Positions 24,665 through 33,777 of a stretch of DNA of 64,000 nt are shown here, in pieces. This stretch comes from DATLFA01 sp039934635. Lineage in GTDB: Bacteria > Actinomycetota > Acidimicrobiia > Acidimicrobiales > WLNW01. Each line of letters opens with the position of its first letter. Positions within the stretch are counted from its first letter, which is position 1. Made by a program: the position numbers and the translations under genes. Location of the stretch: assembly GCA_039934635.1 (NCBI GenBank), contig JBDTLT010000010.1, positions 8,232 to 72,231 on the forward strand, given 5' to 3'. The notes beneath the pieces are model-generated. The model ran no database searches and had not been told where the DNA came from. It was given only the letters and a program-made list of their open reading frames with translations.

Positions 24665-26716
24665 ATGTCACCAGCACTTCCCAAAGCTCCCCGCGACGCG
24701 TGGTCTCGGCCCCTCGCGAGCCGATTCCCCCGACTTGTCGCCCGGCGTATGCGAAGCGATGCGTTACTCGCATTACTCGACGCGCTCTTGGTGGTCGTGG
24801 CCTATTGCTCGATCTTCGTCGTACGCTTCGATCTTTCCGTACCGCCGCATTTCTGGGCGAGTTTCCGCACGTTCTTGCCTCTCGCCGTGCTCGTGCATCT
24901 GTTGAGCAATTGGCGCTTCGGTCTGTACGGCCAGATGTGGCGGCACGCAAGCTTGCAAGAAGCGTGCCGAGTAATTACCGCGTCGGCCACGGCGATGGTC
25001 GTGCTCATCGCCGTTGCGCTCATAGGTCCCGACGTGCCGCTCTCGGTCAACGTGTTCGGCGCGTTCCTGGCCACGATGCTGCTCGGGGGCATCCGTTTCC
25101 AGTACCGACTGTTCGCGCTGCGCCGCTCGGAAGTGCACGCACCGGGCTTGCGCGTCTTGATCATCGGAGCCGGCGAGACTGCGGCTTCGGTCATTCGCGA
25201 GATGAGCCGCAACACGGCCGCGAACTTGGTGCCGGTCGCGCTGCTCGACGACGATCCGCGCAAACACGACCGACTCATCGGGCGCGTTCCGGTACTCGGA
25301 GGAATCGACCGGCTCGAGGAAGCCGTCCAGCACTTCGACATCGATCAGGCGCTGCTCGCCATTCCGTCGGCCGACCAGGAGTTGGTACGACGGGTGTCGA
25401 ATAGCGCGGCGTCGGCCGGGGTGACCCTCAAGGTGCTTCCTCCGGTACAGGAATTGCTCGGCGGTACGGTTTCGGTTCGAGACGCGCGCGATGTACGCAT
25501 CGAAGATCTGCTCGGACGCAAGCAGGTGATCACCGATCTCGACAGCGTGCGCCGCGCGCTGGTCGGCCGGCGGGTGCTCGTCACGGGCGCCGGCGGATCG
25601 ATTGGGTCGGAGATTGCGCGCCAGGTCGCGGCGTGCGATCCGGCTCTCTTGTTGATGCTCGATCACGACGAAACCCACTTGCACGACGCGGCCGCGCAAC
25701 TGTCGATAACGCCGAAGCAACTGCTGGCCGACGTCAGAGACCGCGAGCGGATCTTCGAACTGTGCGCGCAATGGCGGCCCCATGTCGTGTTTCATGCGGC
25801 GGCGCACAAGCATGTACCTCTGCTCGAAGCGCATCCATGCGAGGCGGTCTTGACGAATGTCATTGGCACGCGCAATGTCGCCGCCGCCGCCGCCCGAGCC
25901 GGCGTCGACAGATTCGTGTTCATCTCGACCGACAAGGCTGTGCATCCCTCCAGTGTGATGGGCGCGTCGAAATGGATAGGCGAGCAGATCGTGTTGTCCA
26001 ACGCGGCGGCCGGAGGTCGCTTTTGCGCCGTCCGCTTCGGCAATGTGCTGGGCAGTCGCGGCAGCGTCATTCCGACATTCGTGCGCCAGATCTCGGCCGG
26101 TGGGCCGGTGACCGTCACTGATCCGAGAATGACGCGCTATTTCATGAGCACACCCGAGGCGGTGCAGCTCGTACTGCAAGCAAGCACGTTCGCGCAGGGC
26201 GGCGAGGTGTTCATGCTCGAGATGGGCGAACCCGCGAACATCCTCGATCTTGCGCATCGGATGATCAGGCTGTCGGGAAGGACTGTCGGTGGCGACATCG
26301 CAGTCAAGATCGTTGGTATGCGCCCCGGCGAAAAGCTCACGGAAGAGTTGCGAGCGCCTGACGAAGAGGCGTTCTCCACCCCGCATCCTTCGATCGTGCG
26401 GCTCCACCCTCGCGTCGTTACCTATGCCGAATTGCGCGCATGTATCGACGATCTCACTGTGCTTGTCGAGCATCGGCAGGACAACCGCGTTGCCGAGGTC
26501 TTGCTTTCGGTGTCGAACGATCCGGCCGTGCTCGAGCAGATACTTGTTCGCAACAACGTCAGACGTGGACCAGATGACATCAGGGTTGTCCGCCGAGCAG
26601 CGTTGAGCATCGTCGACCCTGCACGCAGCTTCAGCGGCGGCGCCGACGTACGCGATCACGCCGCGGGCCTCGCCGAGTTGGAATGGAGTGCCCCGTGGGT
26701 GCAGCCGACTACCTGA
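24665..26716 (+). CDS. Membrane-bound nucleotide-sugar 4,6-dehydratase (CapD/PglF/WbpM-like)
   Basis: The protein has about 683 residues. Four N-terminal membrane helices (about 30-135) precede a first Rossmann domain (VLIIGAGETAASVIREM) and a second catalytic SDR domain beginning VLVTGAGGSIGSEIARQ. The active-site segment FISTDKAVHPSSVMGASKW has the Met-for-Tyr variant normal for this family. It converts UDP-GlcNAc to the 4-keto-6-deoxy sugar, the first step to bacillosamine or QuiNAc/FucNAc. ATG at 24665 is preferred because the -10 box leaves no room for the upstream GTG. Its 3' end overlaps the Wzz/kinase gene. Confidence 0.9.
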   Translation: MSPALPKAPRDAWSRPLASRFPRLVARRMRSDALLALLDALLVVVAYCSIFVVRFDLSVPPHFWASFRTFLPLAVLVHLLSNWRFGLYGQMWRHASLQEACRVITASATAMVVLIAVALIGPDVPLSVNVFGAFLATMLLGGIRFQYRLFALRRSEVHAPGLRVLIIGAGETAASVIREMSRNTAANLVPVALLDDDPRKHDRLIGRVPVLGGIDRLEEAVQHFDIDQALLAIPSADQELVRRVSNSAASAGVTLKVLPPVQELLGGTVSVRDARDVRIEDLLGRKQVITDLDSVRRALVGRRVLVTGAGGSIGSEIARQVAACDPALLLMLDHDETHLHDAAAQLSITPKQLLADVRDRERIFELCAQWRPHVVFHAAAHKHVPLLEAHPCEAVLTNVIGTRNVAAAAARAGVDRFVFISTDKAVHPSSVMGASKWIGEQIVLSNAAAGGRFCAVRFGNVLGSRGSVIPTFVRQISAGGPVTVTDPRMTRYFMSTPEAVQLVLQASTFAQGGEVFMLEMGEPANILDLAHRMIRLSGRTVGGDIAVKIVGMRPGEKLTEELRAPDEEAFSTPHPSIVRLHPRVVTYAELRACIDDLTVLVEHRQDNRVAEVLLSVSNDPAVLEQILVRNNVRRGPDDIRVVRRAALSIVDPARSFSGGADVRDHAAGLAELEWSAPWVQPTT

Positions 26717-28632
26717 TAGCGCTTCGCTCCCGATGGTGGGCGATCGCGGCTCTCGTCCTCATCGGCTCCAGCGTGGCGTTCATCTCGACACCATCGAAGG
26801 TGCCGACTGCGTCGGCGGACACGCGGTTCCGCGCGACGACGGTGTTGGTGAAGGGCCCATCGTCCATCGGTGGAGCTGCTGACGCCACAAACCTCGCACT
26901 AGTTTCCTCGCTCGTTTGGTCGAGTGCAGTGATCGAACGGAGCGCGGCCGAACTCGGTCGGTCTGCATCCGATTTGACGACTGACCTCGAGTCGTCCGTC
27001 AACGACAAGGCCGGCACGTTACAGATCTCGAGCGTCGACACGGATCCGGCGCGCGCGACAAAGGAAGCCGACACTCTCGCAGCGCAGCTCGTCACCTTTC
27101 TCGTAGAGCGCCGTCAACAACAGCTCGATCCTCTCATCGACGCCACCAACGAACGCATCGCCACGTTCGAGAACCGCATCAGGGCACTGGACTCGCTAAT
27201 ACCCCCACCAGGGTCGCAAGCCGATCTCCAGCGCGCCGAGCGCGACAGCCTGGTGCGCCAGCTGAGTGCCAACTACGACCAATTGCAACAACTTGCGATG
27301 CAGGCCGCCTCGGCGGCGAACGAGCTGGCCGTCTTGTCACCGGCGGCGGCGTTGCCCGACTCCGCGTCTGGTGGGTTCTCGGTGCCTGACTCGCGCGGTG
27401 CACGCGCCGCGATCGGTGCCATCGTGGGTTTCCTTGCTGGGCTCGCGCTGATTGTCGCGTTCGAGCGAATCAATCCGAAGGTGCGTACGATCGCGCAGGC
27501 CGAAGACGCATTCGGCCTGCCCGTCGTTGCAGAGATCCCGCGGCAATCGCGGCGGTCTCGCTGGCGTGGCCGCATCACAACCTTCAGCGAACCGCACTCC
27601 ATCGCGGCCGAGAGTTACCGCGGCCTACGCACCGCGCTGCTACATATGCCGCGGGCCAACGGTGCAGATCCTGAAGTCGCCGATCGATTTGCGGGCGGCC
27701 ATGTCGTACTCGTCACTTCGGGCTCGCCGGGTGAAGGCAAGACGACCGTGACGGCCAACATCGCGGCTGCATTCGCCGAGAAGGATGGTGACGTTGTCGT
27801 CGTGAGCGGCGATGCGCGGCAGCCTGCTATCGAGGCCATGCTCTTGGGGCGGCGCGCGGCCGGCGCGAAGCTGACATCGAAGAATGCGTTCGACGCGGTT
27901 CCGACGATGATCCCACGAGTGAAGCTCGTGTTGTCCTGCGATCCCGACGCGAATCCTGCGGACATCGTCGGCTACGAGCGCGGAATAGCGCAACATGCTC
28001 GCTCGCTATCGCAGACAGTCATCTTGGACACTCCGCCCGCACTCATTGCCAACGACGCGACCGAGCTCATGCATGCAGCGGACAGCGTCGTGCTGGTGGC
28101 GCGGTGCGGCTCGACGACCTTTGCGTCAGCACGGCGAATGGCTGGACTTCTTGCGCAGCGTCAAGTCGTCGTGCTCGGCGTTGTGCTCGTCGGTGCGGGC
28201 GCGGCAGGGGGAGCGGATTCGAGCTACTACCGTGCTCGGCCTCGGCGCCGTGAGCGGCGAGAGATGCCGCGACCGGCCAGCGCCATCGCTGCCATCGGCT
28301 GGCGTGCCCCAGACCCGACGTCGCCACCACGGATCTCGCGTTCCGGTCCGTCCGAGACGCCGGCCGCCGAACCAGTCGCCCCTCCCGTGACCGAACCGGC
28401 GGTGCCGGTCGCGCCGGCCGACGACGGCGGGATCTGGCGCCGGAAGACCGTGATCGATCTCAGCGGTGGGGAACAATATCCGCTCGCGCAATCGCAATCG
28501 CAACCACTGCCAGCGCCGGCGCGCCACGCCGAACGTTTCGAGTCGAAGGAGCCGCCTCAGGCTGACGGCGACGGCCGGCGAGGCAATCTCCCTCTTTTCC
28601 GCACCGGTGACGGAAAGGGTCGGTCGCGGTGA
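26695..28632 (+). CDS. Wzz chain-length/BY-kinase fusion (Wzc/CapAB-like)
   Basis: The product of about 645 residues has membrane helices at about 14-33 and 235-258 flanking an extracytoplasmic coiled-coil domain. A cytoplasmic P-loop ATPase follows: Walker A SGSPGEGKTT (about 341-350), Walker A' VVVVSGDARQP and Walker B VILDTPPAL (about 442-450). These proteins set polymer length and control export. The usual tyrosine-rich C-terminal tail is absent; instead there is a 120-residue Pro/Arg-rich tail. Walker A' reads SGD where active BY-kinases usually have a DxD pattern. GTG at 26695 follows GGAG, whereas ATG at 26683 does not. Confidence 0.86.
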   Translation: MGAADYLIALRSRWWAIAALVLIGSSVAFISTPSKVPTASADTRFRATTVLVKGPSSIGGAADATNLALVSSLVWSSAVIERSAAELGRSASDLTTDLESSVNDKAGTLQISSVDTDPARATKEADTLAAQLVTFLVERRQQQLDPLIDATNERIATFENRIRALDSLIPPPGSQADLQRAERDSLVRQLSANYDQLQQLAMQAASAANELAVLSPAAALPDSASGGFSVPDSRGARAAIGAIVGFLAGLALIVAFERINPKVRTIAQAEDAFGLPVVAEIPRQSRRSRWRGRITTFSEPHSIAAESYRGLRTALLHMPRANGADPEVADRFAGGHVVLVTSGSPGEGKTTVTANIAAAFAEKDGDVVVVSGDARQPAIEAMLLGRRAAGAKLTSKNAFDAVPTMIPRVKLVLSCDPDANPADIVGYERGIAQHARSLSQTVILDTPPALIANDATELMHAADSVVLVARCGSTTFASARRMAGLLAQRQVVVLGVVLVGAGAAGGADSSYYRARPRRRERREMPRPASAIAAIGWRAPDPTSPPRISRSGPSETPAAEPVAPPVTEPAVPVAPADDGGIWRRKTVIDLSGGEQYPLAQSQSQPLPAPARHAERFESKEPPQADGDGRRGNLPLFRTGDGKGRSR

Positions 28633-29765
28633 CCGGCAACTCGCAAATGGCCGCCCAACCGCGCGTCCGGGTGCTGTGGTTGACGAAAGGACTCGGCAGG
28701 GGTGGCGTCGAGCGCCTCATCGCATCGTCGATTCGTCACTTCGACCGCGACCGTTTCGACGTCGAAGTCGCGTATTTGCTCCCGTGGAAGGACGCTTTCG
28801 TCACCGACATAACGGACGCGGGCGTACCAGTGCATTGTCTGGGCACGCGAGGCTGGGCAAAGGTCCTCTGGCCTCTTCGACTGCGAAGACTCGCTCGCGA
28901 TCAGCGCTACGACATCATCCACACGCACATGCCGTTGTCCGCCGCGATCGCTCGGATTTCGCTCGGTCGACGGCCTCGATTCGTGCACACCGAGCACAAC
29001 GTCTGGGAGCGGCATCGGCGACCGAGCCGTTGGGCCAATTCGCTCACCTTCAGCCGCAATGCCGCAGTCGTCGCGGTGTCCACATCGGTCGCGCAGTCGA
29101 TCCACCCGCCATGGGCCGCGCACAAGCCGTCCATCGAGGTACTGCTCCACGGCATCAACCTGAACGAGATCAAACTCCAGTCTGCGGATCGTGCGAAGGC
29201 GCGCGACGCGCTGGGTCTCGATCCCACAGATCTCGTGATCGGCACCGTCGGCAATCTCACCCGCAAGAAGAACCAGCAGATGATGCTGCACGCCACGTCC
29301 GTTCTCGCCGAGCGTCTGCCGAATGTACGACTCGTATTGATTGGGGCCGGTCCGCTCGAGGACAATCTGCGCCACCTCGCCGAGCGCCTCGGTATTGCCG
29401 ACCGCGCGATATTCGCCGGCTCGCGCAAGGACGTGCTCGAGTTGTTGCCCGGGTTGGACGTCTTCTGCCTGAGCTCACAGTTCGAAGGGTTGTCGATCGC
29501 ACTCGTCGAAGCAATGGCAACGGGCATCCCGTGTGTCGCAACGGCCGTCGGAGGCATACCTGAAGTGATCGAAGATGGTGTCTCCGGCCTGCTGGTCGCC
29601 CCGGGCGCGACCGCCGACCTCGTTGACACGCTCGAGCGCGTACTGCGGGAGCAATCGCTGCGGACGCAGCTCGGCACAGCCGGCCGAATTCGCGCGTCGG
29701 CCTTCGATATCGGACGCGCCGCTCGAAGACTGCAAGCGCTCTACGAGGAGATGATGGCGGCATGA
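28629..29765 (+). CDS. GT4 family glycosyltransferase
   Basis: A 378-residue GT-B enzyme with VLWLTKGLGRGGVERLIAS at the start (GGVE donor-loop variant), IIHTHMPLSAAIAR, IGTVGNLTRKKNQQMML, and SSQFEGLSIALVEAMATGIP containing the E-x7-E motif. It should extend the lipid-linked repeat unit on the cytoplasmic side. GTG at 28629 overlaps the stop of the Wzz/kinase gene, and its own stop overlaps the polymerase start (ATGA). It therefore sits in the middle of a tightly coupled operon. Confidence 0.88.
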   Translation: MTGNSQMAAQPRVRVLWLTKGLGRGGVERLIASSIRHFDRDRFDVEVAYLLPWKDAFVTDITDAGVPVHCLGTRGWAKVLWPLRLRRLARDQRYDIIHTHMPLSAAIARISLGRRPRFVHTEHNVWERHRRPSRWANSLTFSRNAAVVAVSTSVAQSIHPPWAAHKPSIEVLLHGINLNEIKLQSADRAKARDALGLDPTDLVIGTVGNLTRKKNQQMMLHATSVLAERLPNVRLVLIGAGPLEDNLRHLAERLGIADRAIFAGSRKDVLELLPGLDVFCLSSQFEGLSIALVEAMATGIPCVATAVGGIPEVIEDGVSGLLVAPGATADLVDTLERVLREQSLRTQLGTAGRIRASAFDIGRAARRLQALYEEMMAA

Positions 29766-31138
29766 TGACCCGGCTCCCGAGCCTGGCACGCGCTGATCGG
29801 CAGCTGCTCTCGACTACGGCAGCAGTCACGGTTGTGGCCTATGTGATCGGCGTGACCGCGTCGATGGGGCGGCTCAGCTACGACGCATGGGCCGCGCTGT
29901 GGCTCGTACCGCTGCTCGGTGGAGGGTCGCTGCTGTTGCTGCGCCGCTTGAACCCTTGCGCGGGATCGGTGTCACTCGTACCGCTGCTCGGCGTCGCGCT
30001 GGTCGTCAAGGGTGTGGGTACGGTGGTGCGGTATGCGGTGACCTTCGGCGTCTACGACGGCAACGGTGACGCGTCGACGTATCACAACGTCGGAGTGCTC
30101 CTTGCGCGGGAGTATCGGCACGGCAATTTCGACATCGACTTGGGAGCGGGATCCACGTCGACCAACTTCATCAAGATTGTCACGGGGATCGTGTACACCG
30201 TGATTGGTCCGTCCAAGTCAGGAGGCTTCGCAGTCTTCGCAACGGCGAGCTTCTGGGGCCTCTATCTAGCCCTGCGGGCGTTCCAAATAGCGTTGCCGGC
30301 CGGCGATGCCAGGAAATACGCACTGCTGATCTTCTTCCTGCCGTCGATGTTGTTTTGGCCGTCGAGCATCGGCAAGGAGGCATGGATGACCCTCGCGCTG
30401 GGCCTCACTGCGTATGGTGCGGCCCGCGTATTGACCCATCAGGGCCGTGCCTATCTCCCGCTTCTATCGGGTCTCGTCGCGACACTGATGGTGCGGCCGC
30501 ACGTGGCCGTCGTCGTGATCGCCGCGCTATTCACGGGATTCCTTGTGCGACCCAAACGAGGTCACGGTGTTCTCGGCGGTCGTCTCGGAAAGATCATCGG
30601 CATCGCCGTGCTCGCCATCGTCGGTGCAGTCGCGGCGCAGCAAATGCAAGACGCCCTGCACCTCGGCAGCTCGAGTTCGTTCAACGATGCGCTAGATGTC
30701 GCGCAAGAGCGCACGGACGAGGGTGGGTCGAGCTTCGAAGCCGCGCGGATCCAATCGCCCTTTGACGTGCCGTGGGCTACGGTGACGGTTCTTTTTCGTC
30801 CCTTCCCGTTCGAGGCAGATAACGCTCAAGCCATGGTGTCGGCGCTCGAGGGTCTCGCACTTGCTGGCCTGTTCGTCGCATCGATACGTCAGCTCGCGCG
30901 GGTACCACGGCTCGCGCTGCGGAGTCCTTACGTTGCTTTCGCAGCGATGTACTCGACCATCTTCGTCTTTGCCTTCTCCACCTTTGGCAACTTCGGGATC
31001 ATCACTCGACAGCGTGTGCAACTCTTCCCCTTCGTGCTCGTGTTGCTCTGTTTGGGTCAAACTGCGACGCAAAGGAATTCGTCGGCTCGGTCGACGCGTG
31101 TCGTGGCCGCGCGCACGGCGGTGCACGCAGGTTGTTAG
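29762..31138 (+). CDS. Wzy-like polysaccharide polymerase or related polytopic membrane protein
   Basis: The 458-residue protein has roughly ten to twelve hydrophobic helices and a large external loop (about residues 300-350, acidic, with EERTDEGGSSFEAA-like composition). FFLPSMLFWPSSIGKEAWM is a motif seen in putative O-antigen/EPS polymerases and related membrane proteins of EPS loci. Position after Wzz and a glycosyltransferase supports polymerase, but Wzy proteins are poorly conserved, so this is inference. It overlaps the previous gene by ATGA and the next gene by seven bases. Confidence 0.68.
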   Translation: MMTRLPSLARADRQLLSTTAAVTVVAYVIGVTASMGRLSYDAWAALWLVPLLGGGSLLLLRRLNPCAGSVSLVPLLGVALVVKGVGTVVRYAVTFGVYDGNGDASTYHNVGVLLAREYRHGNFDIDLGAGSTSTNFIKIVTGIVYTVIGPSKSGGFAVFATASFWGLYLALRAFQIALPAGDARKYALLIFFLPSMLFWPSSIGKEAWMTLALGLTAYGAARVLTHQGRAYLPLLSGLVATLMVRPHVAVVVIAALFTGFLVRPKRGHGVLGGRLGKIIGIAVLAIVGAVAAQQMQDALHLGSSSSFNDALDVAQERTDEGGSSFEAARIQSPFDVPWATVTVLFRPFPFEADNAQAMVSALEGLALAGLFVASIRQLARVPRLALRSPYVAFAAMYSTIFVFAFSTFGNFGIITRQRVQLFPFVLVLLCLGQTATQRNSSARSTRVVAARTAVHAGC

Positions 31139-32292
31139 CCACATTGGCGCCGCCGCGGTCATGGACCGGCCCAGTTGACGCGACGATCGCGGCCGTAGCC
31201 GCATTCGGGCTGCCATCGACGCGCTCGTTCGCGGCTGATCCACTCGACTCCGAGTCGTGGGTGCAGGCATTCACCGCGATCGCCGCGCAACGTCTCGACG
31301 GGCTGCTCATGCGAGCCATCAAGTCGGGTGCACTCCCGGCGACGGACGAGCAGCGAGGCAGCGCGTCGGCTCTGCACCGTCGAACGATGATGCGTTCTCT
31401 GAGGTTAGAAGGCCTATTGCTCGACGTCGTCGACTCGTTCAAGCAGCACGACATCGCGTATCGCGTGCTGAAGGGATCGGCGATCGCGCAAACCGCTTAT
31501 CCGGACCCGTCGCTACGCTCGTTCTGCGATGTCGATGTGCTCGTGCCGGCTTCTTCGTTCGATGCTGCCACGGCGACGATGGCAGGCCACGGCGCGCAGC
31601 GTCGTTACGCCGAGCCTCGGCCTGGGTTCGACCACCGATTCTCGAAGGGCGCGAGTTTCCTGACACCCGACGGCTTGGGGATAGATCTGCATAGGACATT
31701 TGTCCTCGGTCCGTTCGGCCACACGATCGATATTGACGGATTATTCAGAGTCTCTCGTGAGTTTTCGATGGCCGGGCGAACGCTCGTCACCATGCCCCTC
31801 GAAGAGACGTTCGTCCACGTGTGTCTGCACACCGCGCTCGGCGACTGGCCCCCGAGGTTGGTGCCGATGCGCGATGTCGCGCAGATAGCCGGCATCGATG
31901 CACTCGACCTCGACCGCGTGCACGAGCTGGCGCGCCGCTGGCGCGCCACTGCGCCAATGGCGTGGAGCATTCTCCGGGTTTGGGACACCTTCGGTCTTCC
32001 CACCCACCCTCTCGCCGAGTGGGCCCGTAGCTATGTGCCAACTCGTCGAGAGCAGCGTGGATTGGCCCTCTACATGAGCTCTGACCGCAGCTATGCGAGC
32101 ATGGCTCTGGCGTCGACTCGAGTCGTTCCCGGCCTCTTCGCGAAAGCCGCCTATTTGCGGGCGCTGGCCGTGCCTAGTCGGACCTACGTCGCCGATCGTG
32201 AACGTACGTACCGTGGACGGTGGCATCACGCGACACAACTCGCGTTGCGCCGCACAAAGTCGAGTAGCCGTGAGCAGGAGGCAATGTCGTGA
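31132..32292 (+). CDS. Nucleotidyltransferase family protein (NTP_transf_5), lasso-cluster type
   Basis: The 386-residue protein shows the PF14907-like signature RVLKGSAIAQTAYPDPSLRS followed by DVDVLVP, in which paired acidic residues would bind metal and NTP. LHRTF and LEETFVHVCLHTALGD complete the fold. Relatives occur in lasso-peptide clusters beside HPr-kinase-like genes, where they have been linked to further phosphate or nucleotide transfer onto the peptide. The TTG at 31132 begins inside the stop region of the polymerase gene; TTG at 31144 is an alternative. It ends in a GTGA overlap with the methyltransferase. Confidence 0.78.
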   Translation: MLATLAPPRSWTGPVDATIAAVAAFGLPSTRSFAADPLDSESWVQAFTAIAAQRLDGLLMRAIKSGALPATDEQRGSASALHRRTMMRSLRLEGLLLDVVDSFKQHDIAYRVLKGSAIAQTAYPDPSLRSFCDVDVLVPASSFDAATATMAGHGAQRRYAEPRPGFDHRFSKGASFLTPDGLGIDLHRTFVLGPFGHTIDIDGLFRVSREFSMAGRTLVTMPLEETFVHVCLHTALGDWPPRLVPMRDVAQIAGIDALDLDRVHELARRWRATAPMAWSILRVWDTFGLPTHPLAEWARSYVPTRREQRGLALYMSSDRSYASMALASTRVVPGLFAKAAYLRALAVPSRTYVADRERTYRGRWHHATQLALRRTKSSSREQEAMS

Positions 32293-33086
32293 GCGGTGGC
32301 GCCGATCGGATGCTCACGCGTGTCTTCTTCTCGTCCGGGCGTGTGCTCGACGGTGGTATCCGCGCCACGCGCGGAGCCGTCGACGGGTTTTGGCTCGGAC
32401 TGCTCGGCCCGCGTCAAGTCGCGCGGATCGATGAGACCTACTTCGAACATCAGCGCATGTATCTCGACGAGGGCTACAACCGGCAAGGCCTCTGGGCATG
32501 GGAACGCGCAGCCATCGACACGTTCTTCGCGGATGCGTCGAGGCTGGCCGTGACCGGTGCCGGTGCGGGTCGCGAAGTGCTGGCACTTCTCGAACTCGGT
32601 CACGACGCGGTTGGCTACGAGTGCAACGAAATGCTGGCCGAGTTCGGTAACGACTTGACGATCGCCAGCGGCTACGGATTGCGTATCCACGCGGCAGAGC
32701 GCGACAAGTGGCCGGCGCCGGCGGTGGGCTTCGACGGGGCGGTGATCGGCTGGGGCTCGTACATGCACATTGCCGGTCGGCGGCGACGCGTGAAGTTTCT
32801 CGCCGACGCGCGCTCGGCCCTGCCCGATGGCGCGCCGATTCTCTTGTCGTTCTTCGCTCGGCGCGGTACCTCGGTTCGTTTTCGAGCGGTGCTGCGCGTC
32901 GGCAATTCGTTTCGCCGGTTGCGCGGTCGTGATGTGCTCGAAGCGGGTGATGCGCTCGCCCCCCTTTACGCCCATTTCTTCACCAAGGATGAGGTCGCGG
33001 GCGAGCTCGACGAAGCGGGTTTCGAACTCGTGCAGTACGCGACCGAACCATATGCGCACGTCGTCGGACGAGCACGCGGTAGGTAG
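32289..33086 (+). CDS. SAM-dependent methyltransferase-like protein in lasso cluster
   Basis: The 265-residue product has a Rossmann-type motif I (RLAVTGAGAGREVLALLELG), an acidic strand end (GYECN), a motif equivalent to FDGAVIGWGSYMH, and a distal FFTKDEVAGELDEAGFELV segment typical of class I methyltransferases. The N-terminal 80 residues (FWLGLLGPRQVARIDE) are specific to this group. It starts inside the stop of the nucleotidyltransferase gene and is followed 35 bases later by the PqqD-like gene. It may modify the peptide or act on a polysaccharide component; the sequence does not decide this. Confidence 0.7.
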   Translation: MSGGADRMLTRVFFSSGRVLDGGIRATRGAVDGFWLGLLGPRQVARIDETYFEHQRMYLDEGYNRQGLWAWERAAIDTFFADASRLAVTGAGAGREVLALLELGHDAVGYECNEMLAEFGNDLTIASGYGLRIHAAERDKWPAPAVGFDGAVIGWGSYMHIAGRRRRVKFLADARSALPDGAPILLSFFARRGTSVRFRAVLRVGNSFRRLRGRDVLEAGDALAPLYAHFFTKDEVAGELDEAGFELVQYATEPYAHVVGRARGR

Positions 33087-33121
33087 CCTTGACCTATCGC
33101 CGGATCCTCGAGGAGACCATC

Positions 33122-33403
33122 ATGGATGCTGCTGAAGAGCGCGGCCGAATCAAGCTTCGCGAGGGAGCTGCTTCATGGCGAGAGATCGACGGTGAGACGA
33201 TCCTCCTCGATCTCGAATCATCGAAGTATCTCGGCTTGAACCGTGCCGGCACGGTGCTGTGGGCCGCCATCGTGCGGGGCAGTGACAAGACCCAGCTCGC
33301 CGAGCGTCTCGTGTCCGAGTTCGAGCTCGAACCCGAGCAAGCTGCCCGTGATGTCGAAGCGTTCATTTCGGCGTGTCGAGAACGGAACCTGCTCGAGCCG
33401 TGA
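33122..33403 (+). CDS. PqqD-like RiPP recognition element (lasso B1)
   Basis: This 93-residue protein has the winged-helix pattern of PqqD/RRE domains: ETILLDLESSKYLGLNRAGT followed by VLWAAI, a variable turn, and a three-helix end. In lasso pathways the stand-alone element binds the YxxPxLxxxG part of the leader and delivers it to the B2 protease. ATG at 33122 follows GGAG at 33112-33115; an upstream TTG at 33089 has no such site. It overlaps the B2 gene by GTGA. Confidence 0.9.
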   Translation: MDAAEERGRIKLREGAASWREIDGETILLDLESSKYLGLNRAGTVLWAAIVRGSDKTQLAERLVSEFELEPEQAARDVEAFISACRERNLLEP

Positions 33404-33777
33404 CCGAACGATCGGCGCTCGCGCCACGATTCGCGCCGGCAACGTTGCGGGCGGCATGGTGGACTCTGCGTTCAGTACGCCGCGCCCGCCGCGAACTCCG
33501 CGCGAGCGGCGTCCGCGCTCACATCCCCCCACCGCCCGATCTACCGAGGGGTGCGGGCCGCGGTGTCTATGCGGTCTTGCGCCGCCAGGAACCCACCTGT
33601 CTCGAGCGGTCACTCGTGATGCAGGCGTGGCTTGCCGCGCACGGTGAGCCCCACGATGTCGTCGTCGGTGTCACTCGCACTGCGAATGGCATCGATGCGC
33701 ACGCGTGGGTCGACATTTCTCGAGAGGCTCCCGCAGGAACCGAGTATCAAGAGCTGGTGAGGTTGCCGCCGCCATGA
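33400..33777 (+). CDS. Lasso peptide B2 leader protease (transglutaminase-like)
   Basis: The 125-residue protein has the lasso B2 signature: EPTCLERSLVMQAWLAAHGE with the catalytic Cys, VVVGVTR, and DAHAWVD supplying His and Asp of the triad. It should cut the precursor after the leader to free the core amine for cyclisation. Unlike McjB it lacks an N-terminal recognition domain, which the PqqD-like protein provides. GTG at 33400 and stop at 33777 overlap both neighbours (GTGA and ATGA), indicating coupled translation of B1, B2 and cyclase. Confidence 0.9.
   Translation: MTERSALAPRFAPATLRAAWWTLRSVRRARRELRASGVRAHIPPPPDLPRGAGRGVYAVLRRQEPTCLERSLVMQAWLAAHGEPHDVVVGVTRTANGIDAHAWVDISREAPAGTEYQELVRLPPP

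Noticed and set aside
24773..26659. A 628-codon open frame opposite the PglF-like dehydratase
   Set aside because: Its composition is rich in Arg, His and Gln with no family motif, whereas the plus strand has a complete, motif-rich enzyme. It is a GC-bias shadow.
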